Counted from the stretch's first letter, positions 19,394 through 32,034 are shown. The stretch: DNA of 64,000 nucleotides from Pisolithus tinctorius (GCA_024663395.1 JANFAH010000001.1:1116001-1180000); one strand, 5' to 3'. Translations and numbers: made by a program. The notes: generated by a model from the letters alone, not told the origin.

Positions 19394-22030
19394 CAGTCGA
19401 AAAGGTCATAACGCATACTGGTGGGGCAGCCAAAACCTAATGCATTACTAGTAATATGTAGCACCAAATATGTCACATTTTGTGACATGCTGTGACTCCC
19501 CTCTGAACTGTGACATGGGAATTTGCCATCCATATGCTGTCTATACGGTCAAATAAGGGTACTAATACATGTGTTTCATACAATAAAACGATCTAGCGTA
19601 GTCTGCTTGTTATTAAGGAGTTCATCACGTTGTAAACTGGCACAGTATTTAGCTAGAGAACTTGATAGCTCGAAGGAAAACACAGGATCACCATATTGCA
19701 TGCACTCGGCTTCGAGCTGCCTGCATAACTTGAGAAGATCAGCGCGCAAGAGCGACGGACCTGCCGAGACATCATCGACGTCGGCATCTTTGTCCTCTAT
19801 CTCAATGACATCCCCTTTCGCAATAGCAATTTCACGTCGCACTTCATCAGCAATTCCTTTGATACTCCCATCCTTAGCATCTGACGAGCCTGAGTCAAAA
19901 TCCGCCCAACTCCTTTCTCCAACAGGGTCCAGCAGCTCGTCAATGGTCAAAAGAGTTCCAAAAATGCGATTGCATGACTTCAACACACGAACTGAGTCCA
20001 TTAATTCAGCTTCGAGTGAAACCATTTGACCAGGTTTGGGTGGCAGCGCAGTCCTCGCGGGAATACGAAGTTTCAGACCACTACAGGAGAATGCAGCTTG
20101 CGAAAGGTGATCCACAGCCTTCAGTGCATCTTCAACAACATCTTTGGCATCCATGATGGCCTTGAGAGCTGGTCGCCAGTGTGAATCATCAAACCGAACC
20201 CTGAGGTGGGCCTGCAAAGCAGTCTCAGCATCTGGTAGGGTCATTTCTCCAGACGTTGCAAAATCACGGATAATTTTCCATGCGAGAGGGTCAGCATGTG
20301 TGGGATATGGAAGGAGGGATGATACGGAAGAGGAGTCCCTAGATTTTAGCTCATCAGTTTGATGTTGTAGTAAGGCATGATGTATGACTTACGGCTGTAT
20401 GTGTGTGTGGTCCCAACAGTGTTGGATTGTCTGTGCGGTGATTTCGCTCCAGGCTTTCTTTGCCATGGTCATTCCATCAAGGAGATCAATCTTGTAAATT
20501 TCACGCTCCCCAGCTGCATCCCGATCAAGTGCACGAGCACAAAACTGACGACGATAGTGTGCCTTGAAACAGCGAATGATCCCTGCGTCACAAGGCTGTA
20601 TGAAGGATGTCATGTTTGGTTTGAAAAACTCAAGGCGGACATTTGTAGGTTCATATGACACAACATGACCCTTGAAATTATCAATAAAGAGGCATATGTG
20701 CCATTTTTGATGCTTCATACGAAGATCAAGTCCCTTTAGCCACCTACAAGCATGTTAAATTAATGTATGAAATGCAAGTTATAAGTCATAACTTACTCTT
20801 CGAAGAGATCTGCTGTCATCCATGCCTTTTTATTATAACGATAGCAAAATCCACATTCTTCTGGTCCTTGTTTCTTGAAGCAGCGAGGCTTCTTTGCTCT
20901 GCCAATAAAGAATGGTTCGAGTTTCTCACTACCATCGGCATTGCATGCAAAACCAATAGTTATACGAAACTTATCCTTTTTCTTTCCGCTCATCTGTTTT
21001 GTCGCAAGACTGCGGTCTGGGGGTGCACTAAAAATGGAAATTAGATAAGGATAACCATATGATAAGGATGCTTACTATGGGAATAGTGCTGTCTCGTCGA
21101 AATTCCAGCGATCTCTTGGAGCATATTGAGCAAGAATTTTCTTACAGCGTTCTTGTTCCACATTAACAGCTGTTGTGTCTACAGAACCTGCTTCACCATG
21201 TAGACGATGCTCCCGTATTTTGTAAGTGTTACAAAAGGATTGCAGCCACCCATCACCAGCAAGTCTTTCATTCTGTGGAATTTGCAATTCTTCCTCAAAC
21301 CTCTTGCGCTTCTCCCGTAGCATTTGGCCTGTTATAGGCTCACGTATATCTTCCATATGTCCTACCCAAAGAATTAGGGCCCGTTCAACTTGTGGGGATG
21401 TCACAATCCGGGGCCGCTTTGATGAGAGTGCCGTGGGATTGTCATTGACACGAGCTTCCATTTTTGGACGTTCCCGCAATTTGCGAGACAAGGTTGACTG
21501 GTCGAAGAGAAGTGCACCAGTCTCTAATGAGCAGAAGTGCTGAACGATGTTGGCCTGAGTTGTGGTAGGATGGTTATCAATGAAGCTATAGACTTGCATC
21601 CAATCTGAAAGTGTGAGATTCTGTCGAGTTACAGATGAAGTTTTGGCTGAGGTGCGAGGAGCATCTTTAATTTTCTGCCGTTTTGCAGGCTTAGGGGCAT
21701 CTGCAGAGGCACCTCGAGGTTTACGTTTTAGAGAGAGAAGCATCGCAAAAAAATGATATGATGGGCCAGCAGCTAGTACATCATATTCTCATTATATAGA
21801 AGTTCAGATTCCGTACAATAGGGTTGTCAGACAATGCAGCAATGCACCCAGCTGATCCCCATTGACCATTGTACACACCTGATAATGCATAATATTGATA
21901 AAAACTCAATGCATTATTACTTTGCATAAATATTACATATTTCAGTGAGCCCGACTATGGATCTAGCAAATATCAATGCAATACTGAATTTATGCACCAG
22001 TACCATATGTACTATGACCTTTTCAACTGT
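19394..22030 (-). mobile_element. Pogo-type (Tc1/mariner superfamily) DNA transposon, apparently intact
   Basis: Ends CAGTCGAAAAGGTCATA at 19394 and its inverted counterpart CAGTTGAAAAGGTCATA read inward from 22030, flanked by TA on both sides (19392-19393, 22031-22032). It carries one four-exon transposase gene on the minus strand with all three acidic catalytic residues and no interruption. It inserted into rhodopsin-like copy B. Confidence 0.9.
19576..21743 (-). CDS. Pogo/Tigger-type transposase, 670 aa, four exons
   Basis: Exons on the minus strand: 21743-21076, 21027-20797, 20743-20393 and 20338-19576. The introns of 48, 53 and 54 bp all start GTAAG and end AG. The spliced length, 2013 nt, is in frame. 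The N-terminal half has a CENP-B-like helix-turn-helix region (SFIDNHPTTTQANIVQHF; about residues 115-205, GQMLREKRKRF and WLQSFCNTYKIR). The catalytic DDE_1 core has Asp in NFDETALF, LFIDNFKGH and FIQPCDAGI (DD30D spacing between the last two). The C-terminus is KQTTLDRFIV, resembling the PCNA-interaction motif reported at the end of pogo transposases. It cuts and pastes the element by its terminal repeats. Confidence 0.9.
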
Positions 22031-23099
22031 AATTGATAACTGGTGAAACAAAGGATTGAGTCTAGACCGCACTAGAAAGGCTGACAGAGCTCAGAACCGT
22101 ACCTCAACTATACCAGCTATGAGCTCTTTCAGCCCACCATTGGAAAGCACGTAATACGCATGGGTGATGCTGACGATAGTGGTAACAGCAGATGTCGAAA
22201 AGACAGACAGAAGTCGGATCTTTTGGGCCCTAGTGAGTCCGATTTTGTAAATCAGACAGAATGGTACTAGTATTAAAATCGTGTCACCGAGCACGTCGGC
22301 TGGATAGAGCAAGTTGGGTAACCCAGTGTATTCGTGTTGCAAACAACAAACTTACTGATTATTAGCGTAATAGCAACATCCCTACCTAGGTCACACTGAG
22401 GGCGTGGCTGCGATTTCCAACCACTTTGACCTTCACAAGTCCAAAATATTTGTGCGCCAAGGATGATCCCTGTAACGAAAAATGCCATGGCGGTGCATAC
22501 TAGCAATGTCCTTAACGAGCCAGGGAAAGTCAGTCGCACGACCGTAAATAATATTGAGATCCTGGACGACCTAAAACCAATTTGAGATAGCTCATGACAA
22601 GAGAGAGAAGGTCGTTATCGCACCAAACACCTGCATAGAAGAACTGGGTGCCCCTATAAAATACTTTTGAGCATGCTATGACGCTATGACATTAACAGAA
22701 TGCACATGTAATATAACACCACCTTTGTATCCTGGGGAAATTGAGCTATTGTCGGGCAGAATCAGCAAGGTTCGTTCTAGTAGAAATGATAGCACCATCA
22801 CCATAGTCATGTAGATACAACCAAATTGCTACCAAAAAACTGGTATTGAATACCATAGCAAGCACTGCCCATGCATCATCTAGCCAGAGACGGCGTTGTC
22901 GCATCCGCAAGAACAAACGGAAGGAAGTGACCACCGGCGCAGTGATGAGCAAGACAGTAGCGATAACTTTAGATTCGTCAGTGGCGTCCTATCGAATGGT
23001 TCTCAAGGTCGGTCGGTACCTTCGGCTTGCTGTATTGTTGGTCCAGACGACAACATGTTAACTTGGGGAGAATGGGAAGATGGCCCAAGGGAGTCTTAG

Positions 23100-24060
23100 A
23101 ACGCATTACGTTTTTATCTCTGACCTGTTTCTTTCTAGTGAGAACCACTTCCGGTTCCACCGATTTCTTGATTGGATCGCGTGGCTCCACGCATGTCGAA
23201 ACCATCAACATTGTTGCATTCCGGGCCAATCGATTAGTACAGCTCGCTCCCAATCAGAATCATGATGAATTGAAAATCATTGTGCACTATCTGAGATACT
23301 GGTCTATCATAACCAGTCTAAAAGCCATTGATCAGCCGATGACTCCAATTGCTCGATTTATAGATAGCTTTTTCCCCACTCACAGTTACGATAGACATTT
23401 AAGGTCTGTTATGGCGCGCCACCCTTCCAGGACCGTAAATGACGAGAAAAAAAGCTCGATTTGTCGATATGCATGTTATGATTCTGCGTCACTGAGCATC
23501 AGTTTGGAATCACAGGGCACTGTCCAGTGGGATTGCCTTGGGCTTTCATCAATTGTCTTTGATCGGAAGCTGTTTGCTACAGCATCCCTTTCACACAGCA
23601 CAAACACGAATGAGTGGATTGAAGATACTATTACTGATGTAGTTATGCTGTGTGACGCCTGGAGGTGGCTGCACAGTACAGCACAGCAACTTGGTGTTAA
23701 GTTTAGGATCCACGCATCTGTCCTTCCGCATCAGGCAGAATCCCCACATCCAGGAAGCAGATCTACTCCCTCGGAAACATGCGGAGTGCCTCTGTGAGAT
23801 GTTCAACGACTGCGTCGAATCTCATGGTACACTGTGAATGTATATTTGCTTCTCGAGCAGCTTGGCTTCCTTTTAACCTGGATCGAAGTAGGTATGTACG
23901 TTCGTATGGTGGAGGTACCGCATTCGACGGTGAGCTAAAACACTAGTATACCCATGTTTTGTTTCTCCCTCCGAGGTCCACGGAGAATGTTCACGGGCAC
24001 AGCAACAATTTGGGCGGGGCCATCAGAGTTATTCCCCGTGAGCTATTGTAAGTGATTATA
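23100..24060. other. 5' flank of copy B and unassigned sequence
   Basis: 23100-23320 repeats the upstream region of the rhodopsin-like genes. 23320-24060 has one longer open frame on the plus strand (to 23797) without recognisable domains. I do not support a gene. Confidence 0.4.
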
Positions 24061-24720
24061 TCTGATATCATTTGAAATGTGTCTCAACTATCCATGCCAT
24101 CAACTGCCAAGGAGCTTCGAGTGATACTTCCACCCTAATTTCATCATCCACCGGTTCAACGCCACACGCTTCCCCGATCCGGGAGCCTCGTCTGCTCTAG
24201 GTACGTCCTCTCCGCAGTCACATGCATACACCGCATATGTACGAGAGCCTTGGGACTCTAGCGAACGATGTAAAGAAGTTTCAGAGGTGCTCTTGGCACC
24301 GAGTATGGTGCTAGCTTCAAGATATCTAACTACATTCTGATCCATTGACACCGCTGTTGAGGGACGAGTCTTACTTCAGATTGGTTTTGACATGCGTGCA
24401 CGACAACGCACTATCCCGTCCCCAGATTCCCCGTGATGGCCTGTAATTTGCAAATAGCTGGTGATGAATAGCGACCAGTACGTCCTTTCGGGCGTGGAAA
24501 TAGCTACCGGAAAAGTAAGTTGTAATACAGCCAGTTGACCGCCGAAGATCGTTGGAGCTAACGCGGTGTCCTGGCATCATCTTAGCACAGCCGCTTTGCC
24601 AATGGGTCAAAGACCAAACTGTGAGGCCCGTACGCATATAATATATCCCAGCTGTTCATAACAGCAGGGTCTTATTAACAGGCTCAGTGTCCAACACATT
24701 CTGCGTCCTTCTCGACACCA
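24060..24720 (-). repeat. Duplicated block P (copy at 40930-41580) with a broken coding relic
   Basis: On the minus strand this reads DQNVVRYLEASTILGAKSTS here and DQNVIRYLETSTVVGVKSTS at the copy near 41170-41240. The conserved protein-level similarity suggests a former exon, possibly a C-terminal cytoplasmic tail. Its identity is unknown. Confidence 0.5.
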
Positions 24721-25405
24721 CTTAAGGATATCTGCGAGGTGAGCAACGCCACTTAGGCACCCCGAGTCTCTCTTTCCGGTCCAAATGGATATGATTCCTC
24801 CGGAAATGGATGACAAGAATTTGAACCATTAGCATCGATGCTAGTGGTGTAAGAGGTACAGTCAGTGTCCCCACGTAGCTGACGGTACGCAGGAAATTGA
24901 TGTGCAGCAGGAGCTAGGATTACGGTACCCACCTTGGACATTTTGCTTCCGCACTTACACGGTCTTGTTCGTGTTTCTTTATGGGTGACGTGTGTCACCC
25001 AATGTGGAGGAGATGGAAAATTGGACATTGCATGGTGATGGTGCCTCCGTAACGAGAAGGCCTGGCGAAGGAAATGGAACTGGATGCCCGTATGTAGAGC
25101 TTTGGATCGTCGATGGGGCGTGCGGAGGGAGTGTGTGAAGTCGAGACTAGAATCGGTGGAGAGAACAAGGGAAGGTGTTTGTGGACTATTCGATCCACCA
25201 AAGTACAAACAGGATGTTTCCCTCTTCGTTCCGAACCTTCCCTTTTCCGGCTTGGGTGCAAGTGGATATCGATTTCATGATGTCAAAAACAATGACGTGA
25301 CTGAAGGGTCTGGTCACTCAGGACGGGGATTATGGTTCAAGCAGTAACGGAAAAGACGATGGCAAGTACCACAGGGAAAATGCAGATGACGGCATACCGA
25401 ACACA

Positions 25406-26725
25406 TCAAGCATCACAGAACGGACGTGGCTTGGAAAGCGTTTCAAGGGATACAGCTTCGGCATCTTTGTCGTCTCTTTCAGTAGCTCGCATAGGTGACG
25501 TACTGAAATCATCCAGTATTATTGTCGTGGTCTCAATCCCAACCGTCATTGCTGACGTTGAGAGAGGATCGAGCGGTGGTCTTTTCCGAATTGGCGGTGA
25601 GCCGATGGTGATTATGGACTTGAGCTCCAGCGAAGCAGGGGTTGTGGATTCTTCAGTGCTGATGCGGAATAGGAAAGCGACAACTACACTCAAGTTCGCC
25701 ACAATCAAGCTAACCGACAACTGGCGAAACAAAGGATTGAGTCTGCACTGTACTAGAATGGCCAATAGTGCTCGAAACCATACCTCGACTATGGCAGCTA
25801 AGATTTCTTTTAGCCCACCATCAGAAAGCAGGTAATATGCGTGGGTTAGGCTGACGATGGTGGTTGCACCAGACGTCGAAAAGATAGACAGAAGTCGGAT
25901 CTTTTGAGCCTTCGTGAGTCTGACTTTGTAAATCAAGTGAAACGGAGCCAGTATCAAGATCGTATCACCGAGCACGTCGGCTGAATGGAACAAGTTAGAT
26001 GGTCCATCCCACTCGTGCTGCAGTAGACTCACTGATTATCTGCGCAATGGCAACATTCCTACCTAGATCGCACTGAGGGCGAGGTTGCGATTTCCAACCA
26101 CTTTCTGCTTCACACGTCCAAAAGATTTGTGCGCCAAGGATCATCCACGTAACCATAAATGTGATGGCGGTGCGTACTAGCCATCTCCTTAGCGAGCCAG
26201 GGAAGGTCAGTCGCACGACCGTCAATAAAATTGAGATCCTGGACGACCTAAAACGATTCTAAGATGGTGCGTGACTGGAGAGACAAGATTGTTATCTCAC
26301 CAAACGCCTGCACTGAAGAACTGTGTGAGCCTATAAAACATTTTTGAGCATGATATGGTGCTAGTCGTTATCAGAACGCACATATAATACAACGCCACCT
26401 TTGTATCTTGGGGAAATCGAGCTATCGTGGTGCAGAGTCAGCGGGATTCGCTCTAGTAGAAAAGATGACGTCATCACCATCGTCCTGCAGGTACAACCAG
26501 AGTACCACCAAAAAACCGATATTGATTGCCATAGCAAACGCTGCCCACACATCATCTAGCCATGGACGGCGTTGTTGCATCCGCAGGAACAAACGAAATG
26601 AAGTGACCACCACCGCGGCGATGAGCAAGACCGTACCGGCAACTTTAGATTCGTCAGTGGCGTCGTAAGTAGTACTCAAGGTCGCTACCTTCGGTTTGTG
26701 GAATTGTTGGTCCAGAGGACGACAT
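25406..26725 (-). CDS. Rhodopsin-like integral membrane protein, copy C (best preserved)
   Basis: ATG at 26725 opens a 37-nt first exon (MSSSGPTIPQTE), a 46-bp intron (26688-26643) and an exon beginning VAGTVLLIAAVVVTSFRLFL with two membrane segments. Further exons give LTFPGSLRRWL, ITFMVTWMILGAQIFW, ADVLGDTILILAPFHLIYKV, IFSTSGATTIVSLTHAYYLL and NLSVVVAFLFRISTEE, and a Ser/Thr-rich tail ending at 25406. An intron from about 25781 (GTATGG) to about 25712 (TTAG) precedes the last exon. Splice sites in the middle (26000-26460) are not settled, so a complete frame is not proven. The pattern matches the fungal rhodopsin-domain membrane proteins with seven segments; the role is unknown. Confidence 0.6.
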
Positions 26726-26959
26726 GTTAGAGGGGGGGAGGTGGATAGGGAGGCTTAAAACACCCGCACGTCTTTATCTCTGGTGATATTCTTTGTGGCG
26801 AGAACGACTTCTGGTTCCGCCGGTTTATCGATTGAACGCCGTGCACCTCGGAACCATCAAAATAGCTCATACTGTGGGAATTAGTTGCAGTCCTTCCCTT
26901 CCAATCAGAATCGTGATGAATTGGAGTCATCATACCGCAATGCTTGAGGATTATCTAGG

Positions 26960-27700
26960 GTACCGTTCTGTGATAACCAGTTCGAAAACTTTACTCGGTT
27001 CGCCAGCATGCATGTCGTGATTATGCATCACAATCAGTTTATAGAGTCACATGTCACAAATCAGCATGCACTTCGCAGACTTCTCGCAGAGCTGGCCATG
27101 ATCAAAGTACACGAATGCCACCGATGCTATACACGCACTCCTCGCCCGTTCCTCGGGACTCGTTTCGATGCTACTGTACATAACCCATGTAATAATGGGT
27201 ATTTTGCCAAGAAACGGGCCCAAATTTGCTAGGCCAGTGATGACTTGTGGCGCGGAGTGCAGTCACATGAATTTGCAGGTGGCGATGCCGTGGGAATTTC
27301 CCAAAGGAGCAATCCCACCACCAGGCGGGAGGGACGGGGGAGGGGGTCGAGCGTTCGAGCAGGCCCTGTGGGGCATCACGGCCTCATGGATTGGGCGGGA
27401 TGACTGGGGAGGGTGCCAACGAACTGTGTTCACATCCTGCCTATGTTTATCTATTTTATCCACCCTCCTAGCTAGTGCAAGGTGGTGCAAGGTGGCTGTG
27501 TTAAAAATTATGCAGGGGTAGTATAAAAAGTTGCGCAGGAGCAGTACTGCAAAAGTCGCGCAATCAGCTGTTTTATTTTTGTTTGTTTAATGTTACAGAT
27601 GCAGCGTCATACCCTACAGGTGAGTAGTGAGTTCGCAAGCACCACGGCAATGTGGACAGGGCCAGAGTTACTTCCTGTGGCCTAGTGCAGGTGAGCAAGT
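26960..27700. other. No supported gene
   Basis: Contains a G-rich stretch (27320-27350) and short open frames only. Confidence 0.4.
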
Positions 27701-28600
27701 CTGGTGGCACTTGAAACGTGTTTTAGCTATCCATGTTATCAGCCGCCAAAGCTCGCTAATGTATTCAGACTTCGGGCGATAACTATCAGTTTAGCTTGTT
27801 CCACCGGTTCAACGCAACGCACTAGGTTCCCTAATCCTGGAAGTAAGGTCAACAAAACTCAGTGATGGAAGTGCCACGCGGTTGGATCGAATGAGGCCGA
27901 ACAAGTTAAAAAGCGATCGTACCAGTTACCTCGAGATCGACAACAAAATCTTATCCAGACTCTTATCGCTGCGTACTCAACACCCACCCATGTTAAGCCC
28001 CTATTCAAGAGTCATAGCGGTTGTCTAATCCAGGTTATATAGTACAGCTTCTCGTTGGTACGTTGTCTTGCTTACCACATCTGTGGAGCACGCGTACCAG
28101 TGTACGCGGGAGGTATGCTTTCTGCAAACTGGTTAACCTTTACCTAGCGCAAATAGGAGGGCCTGTATATGGGAAGTGCTTGGACTGAATCGCAGCTGCT
28201 AGAGCACTGTCTACGACTCCCCAGGTGTCATTCTCCTTAGCAAAATTTCAGTGTCTTCCGCCGAAGCTGATAGCATTAGTTAGACTGTGTCAATGACGTC
28301 AGCCTCTCCCTCGCATATAAATTCGAGATGCTGGCTGCCCAGCATGGCCGCTAAACTGACTGATATGTGTGCGGTCTATGCTGCCAGAGAAGCCACTTAT
28401 TCCACTCGCAGGCGATCCTCACCTAGGGGAGGAGTAGCAAGTGAACCCTTTTCCATAATTTCACATTGCCTGGCCCATACTAACATGCTACATCCGACGA
28501 CTGAAGCAGCACGAGATGAGGCACATCGGACGCGACGCCATGATCGCACGTCTTACCTTGCGTGACTCGGGCGTAACTAGTCGTGAAAGGAAGAGCAAAT
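27700..28600. repeat. Duplicated block E (copy at 43950-44850)
   Basis: Shared segments include gacgtcagcctctccctcgc here and gatgtcagcctctccctcgc there, and gtgtcattctcctt-gcaaaa. Both copies have frame breaks; no gene is recognised. Confidence 0.55.
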
Positions 28601-28947
28601 TGGCCAGCGTGTCTCGCAGGTGGAGAAACGCAATTCTCGTGCATCTGACCACATTCTGATCACATCAATATACAGTGTCTCAATTAAGTAATGCACAGCA
28701 TTAATAATCCAACAAGTGCTCGTCTTGCTCGACAACAACTGAAGCAAAGACATTAATTAATAGCTCATTAGATAGTGATAACTGCAGGGATAATGACAGT
28801 ATGTAAAAGATAGTAGGAAAAAAGGAGTGTCAATGTGCATGAGATGATTATGAAAAAAGGTACTGTGCAATTCATATTTGGATGTGGTATGTGCTTGAAA
28901 GAAATCAATGTCACCAGTCCAATATGCATGGTACGAACAAGAAAATT

Positions 28948-29701
28948 CTAGTACTTAGTGTGGCCACCTTTAGCTGCAAGAAGGGCCTGAACACGCTCTG
29001 GCATGCTGTCATAGAGTGAAGTAAGGTAGCTTTCTTCGATGCTCTCCCACTCCTCAACAATGGCATTCCATAAGTCTGTGACATTTGATGGCAGGGTGGT
29101 CCGAGTGCACATGCGACATTCCAAATAGTGCCAAACATGTTCGATAATATTCATATCAGGGCTCTGCAGAGGCCAGTCGAGTGTGTCGAGCTTTGAAGTA
29201 TGCTTTGGATCATTGTCTTGTTGAAAATAAATATATTTCTTCTTCATTCCAAGGTTGCTGAGGGTTCCCAGAAGCTCGTCCTGCAGGATTTCGACATAGA
29301 GCTTTGCATCCATATGACCTTCAATGCAACATATCCAGCCTGGCCCGGTGGCTGTGATGCACCCCCACACCATGACGCTGCCACCACTGTGTTTCACCAC
29401 CTTCCTGGTGTAGCATGCATCAAAGTCCTCCCCAGGCTTCCTCCAACACCATTCACGGCTGTCTGACCCAAAACGATTGAATTTAGATTCGTCCAAGAAG
29501 ATAACAGCCTTCCAATTCTCTGCTGTCCAGTCAGCATGGGCCTTTGCCCACTCGAATCGCCTTTTCTTGTGAGTGTCGGTCAAAAGAGGCTTTGGGCAAT
29601 GTACATAGGCCTTTAGGCCACATGCACATAGCCTTTGTCGAATTGTTTCAGCATTAAATCCTGGGAAAAACTTCCTCTGAAGGTCAGCAACATCATGTGC
29701 C
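28948..29701 (-). pseudogene. Tc1-type transposase, C-terminal part
   Basis: Continues the frame of 37988-37748 after removal of the LTR element (AQGKA-HDVADLQRKFF). Together they make about 329 residues without a stop. Catalytic residues: Asp in FLDESKF, Asp in QQDNDPKHTS, Glu in NIIEHVW. Only 24 residues separate the second Asp and the Glu, where Tc1 transposases have 34; the gap falls at SKL-DTLDWP. It would be inactive from the insertion alone, and the short spacer probably matters as well. Confidence 0.85.
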
Positions 29702-30386
29702 TGTTACGCCTGCTCAGGGGTCTCCTTCCTTTTTCACCCAAATGGTATGTCACGTGTGTCACGTGCCTCGTCGCGTCGTTGGTCCTCACCGTGGTCGTCC
29801 TCGGTCTCAAGGCTCATGTAGCCTTCGGATCACCGGCGGTGGTGGTATTTCCAATACCAACTGATACTGCGTACGCCATTGTCACTCTGACTCGTAGCTG
29901 CGCCCGCAGCTGATGGACATACATTTCATTTATGTTTACTTCCTGCTCTGTCCGGACTCTAACTTGTTTATGTTGCCTATGTGTCCCCTTCCTCTGTGTT
30001 GGTACTGGTGCCCCTCGCTGCAGACTGCATCCGCAGCCAGTTTGGCAGTGTCCGCAGTACCTGACTCGTTTCTATTTCATCGTTTACTTGTTTACGACTA
30101 ACTGTGGATGTGTGTATGGTACAAACCCTTGACGGGTATATAAGATAGACCTACCGTACCCTGTATCCTCAGTTTTTCGATTTCTTGCAATCTCCATCAT
30201 CTTTAACTTGAACCTCTGATTCTTTCCCCGTCGCGATCTCAGAAGAACTTGCCAGTGGAACGAACCTTTGCCGGTTCTCGTTAATAACAGGAGACCATAG
30301 GGGTTACGATAAGTTCAGCCCGTAGATCCACCTCGTGACATTCGTGCCTAGTCCATTTGATGAAGTCACTCGCCACGAGCATAACA
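29702..30386 (+). repeat. 5' LTR of element 2
   Basis: 685 bp. It keeps TATATAAG, whereas the 3' LTR has TATGTAAG (37498-37505). Inferred U3 = 29702-30170, with R starting at 30171. Confidence 0.95.
30137..30173 (+). promoter_or_regulatory. LTR promoter of element 2
   Basis: TATATAAG at 30137-30144. The inferred start A30171 is 34 nt downstream in TCCTCAGT (30166-30173), the same octamer as in element 1. The start is fixed by complementarity to the primer-binding site. Confidence 0.75.
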
Positions 30387-30399
30387 AAATCGAAAAACT
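30387..30399 (+). other. Self-priming primer-binding site of element 2
   Basis: aaatcgaaaaact directly abuts the LTR and is the exact reverse complement of agtttttcgattt (30171-30183), the predicted RNA 5' end: 13 contiguous pairs. Confidence 0.8.
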
Positions 30400-30624
30400 C
30401 TACGCAGCTTTCGGGACTCGTTCGACCTCTTCGATAAAGTCAAACTCGTCCCTCGGTTACTGAACTTCAACAAACCAAATCTCCTTAACTCTACTACCGG
30501 CTTAACGCTCTACAGGCTCCCATAAGGGATTAATAAATCGCCTCCCTAGAGTCCGGAATCTTTCTCCCCTTCTTAAAATAACTGACAGGTTATCTTCGGA
30601 TTATAAATCCTCCCTCAGTCTTCG

Positions 30625-32034
30625 TTGTCACTATCCATTAAAGTGTCTGAATCCAAGAAGAGTAAGCCTCCAGTCCCACCTCGATCTAATCCGCTTGGAC
30701 TAGGAAGGAACCCTCCTTTACCTCCTATCCCTCTTGGTCAGTTAGGACCGTCTTACTCAGCTACAAACCCCCGTATATCTTTCCTATCGTGGTATCGCGA
30801 GGAAGAAATTGCTTTTAGTTCAGAAGAAGAAGAGGACTGAAAATCCAACACTTCGTTTGGATCTATCCTCAAAGAAGAACAGGAAAAAGCACAAGAACCC
30901 GAAATGTCGATGATGCAAGGTCACGGAGAATCCGCTCCGGAAATGCCTCAGAGAGTATTCTCAGAAGAGGAAGTGCGTCAACAGCTCGAGGAGCAATGCT
31001 GCCGCTTGGCCGAAGAAGCGAGACGATTGGTTGCCGAAGCTGGGGATCCTTTCCCCAGGAGCATCCCTACTCAAGGAATGCTCAAAGACTGGTACGCTCG
31101 AAACTTTGGTAAGGATGTACCCCCAGAGCCCTACCCAGATAGAGGCAGTAAGGGAAAGTCCTGTGCCGAAGACGATGATGATTACCGCCCATCCCCACCC
31201 AATGGAGGTCGGGAGTTTAATGTTGGCAAACCAGGAGAATATGACGGAAGCCATAATAGTCTTCAGACTTGGCTTATGCAAATCGAAGGTTATCTTAACC
31301 TTAATCGACACGTTTACAGCACCGATGCCCTTAGGATCGCTTTCGCTCTCACCTATATGACGAAAGGAGCCGCCGTATCGTTCGCCGAGAACTACCAAAA
31401 CGAAAACTGCCTTAATGATGGAAGTATCTATTATATGGAAACCTTCCAGGTCTTCGTTGAACGACTCAAAGCCACCTTCGAGTCCGGTGATCAAATGGCT
31501 CTCGCTATCCTGCATCTGTCAAGTATTGAACAAGGTGATCGCGAGCTTGAAGCCTATATCGCGGAGTTTACGGGTCTCGTCAACAAAGCCCAGCTTAAAG
31601 AAGAATCCCATGAAGCAGGAATCTTCTTTGGAAAAGGGCTTTCCAAAGAATACCGCAATTGGGTTCTCAATAGCGGACGAGCCCCTAACACCGTGGCAGA
31701 ATGGATCAGGGTCGCGGGAGAAGCCCGAACGGCTATCGCCACTCGGAATATCCTAGAAGGGAAGGAATCTCGGAACGAAAGGAAGTACATTCATTTCCGA
31801 AGTACTAACTGAGATCCAAACGCTATGGATGTCGATAAACGAAAGAAGAATGTTCGGCGATCCATCGCTGACGTAACGTGCTTCAACTGCAACAAGAAAG
31901 GTCACTACAAGAGCGACTGCAAAGCCAAACAACTCTCTAATGTTCGCATCGTCGTGTCCGAGGACGGAACAAAGACGGCATACGTGGGAAACCGCGAGGC
32001 CAATGACGATGAAAAGAAGTTGTTGGGTTTTTAA
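30625..32034 (+). pseudogene. gag: Gag of element 2, with premature stops
   Basis: One reading frame runs from before 30625 to the TAA at 32032-32034, broken by TGA at 30838-30840 and 31810-31812; both would be CGA before a C-to-T change at CpG. The first in-frame ATG I can support is at 30904; the proline-rich and acidic segment upstream looks coding, but its start is not found. A Gag-like core lies at about 31220-31760 (LQTWLMQIEGYL). A CCHC knuckle, CFNCNKKGHYKSDC, is at about 31879-31920. The frame ends at a slippery site leading to pol. Confidence 0.8.

Larger units (their letters stand above)
19087..23056 (-). pseudogene. Rhodopsin-like integral membrane protein, copy B, split by pogo element
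   Basis: The 5' part is at 23056-22040: ATG at 23056, a short first exon, then TVLLITAPVVTSFRLFLRMR, LTFPGSLRTLLV, GAQIFWTCEGQSGW and ADVLGDTILILVPF. The 3' part is at 19393-19087 (NLSVVVAFLFRITTEE ... GTFHDA). A 2637-bp DNA transposon separates them at a TA. Removing it gives caagcta/attgataactgg, as in the sister copies. The family is a seven-membrane-segment fungal rhodopsin-type membrane protein; the ligand is unknown. Confidence 0.75.
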
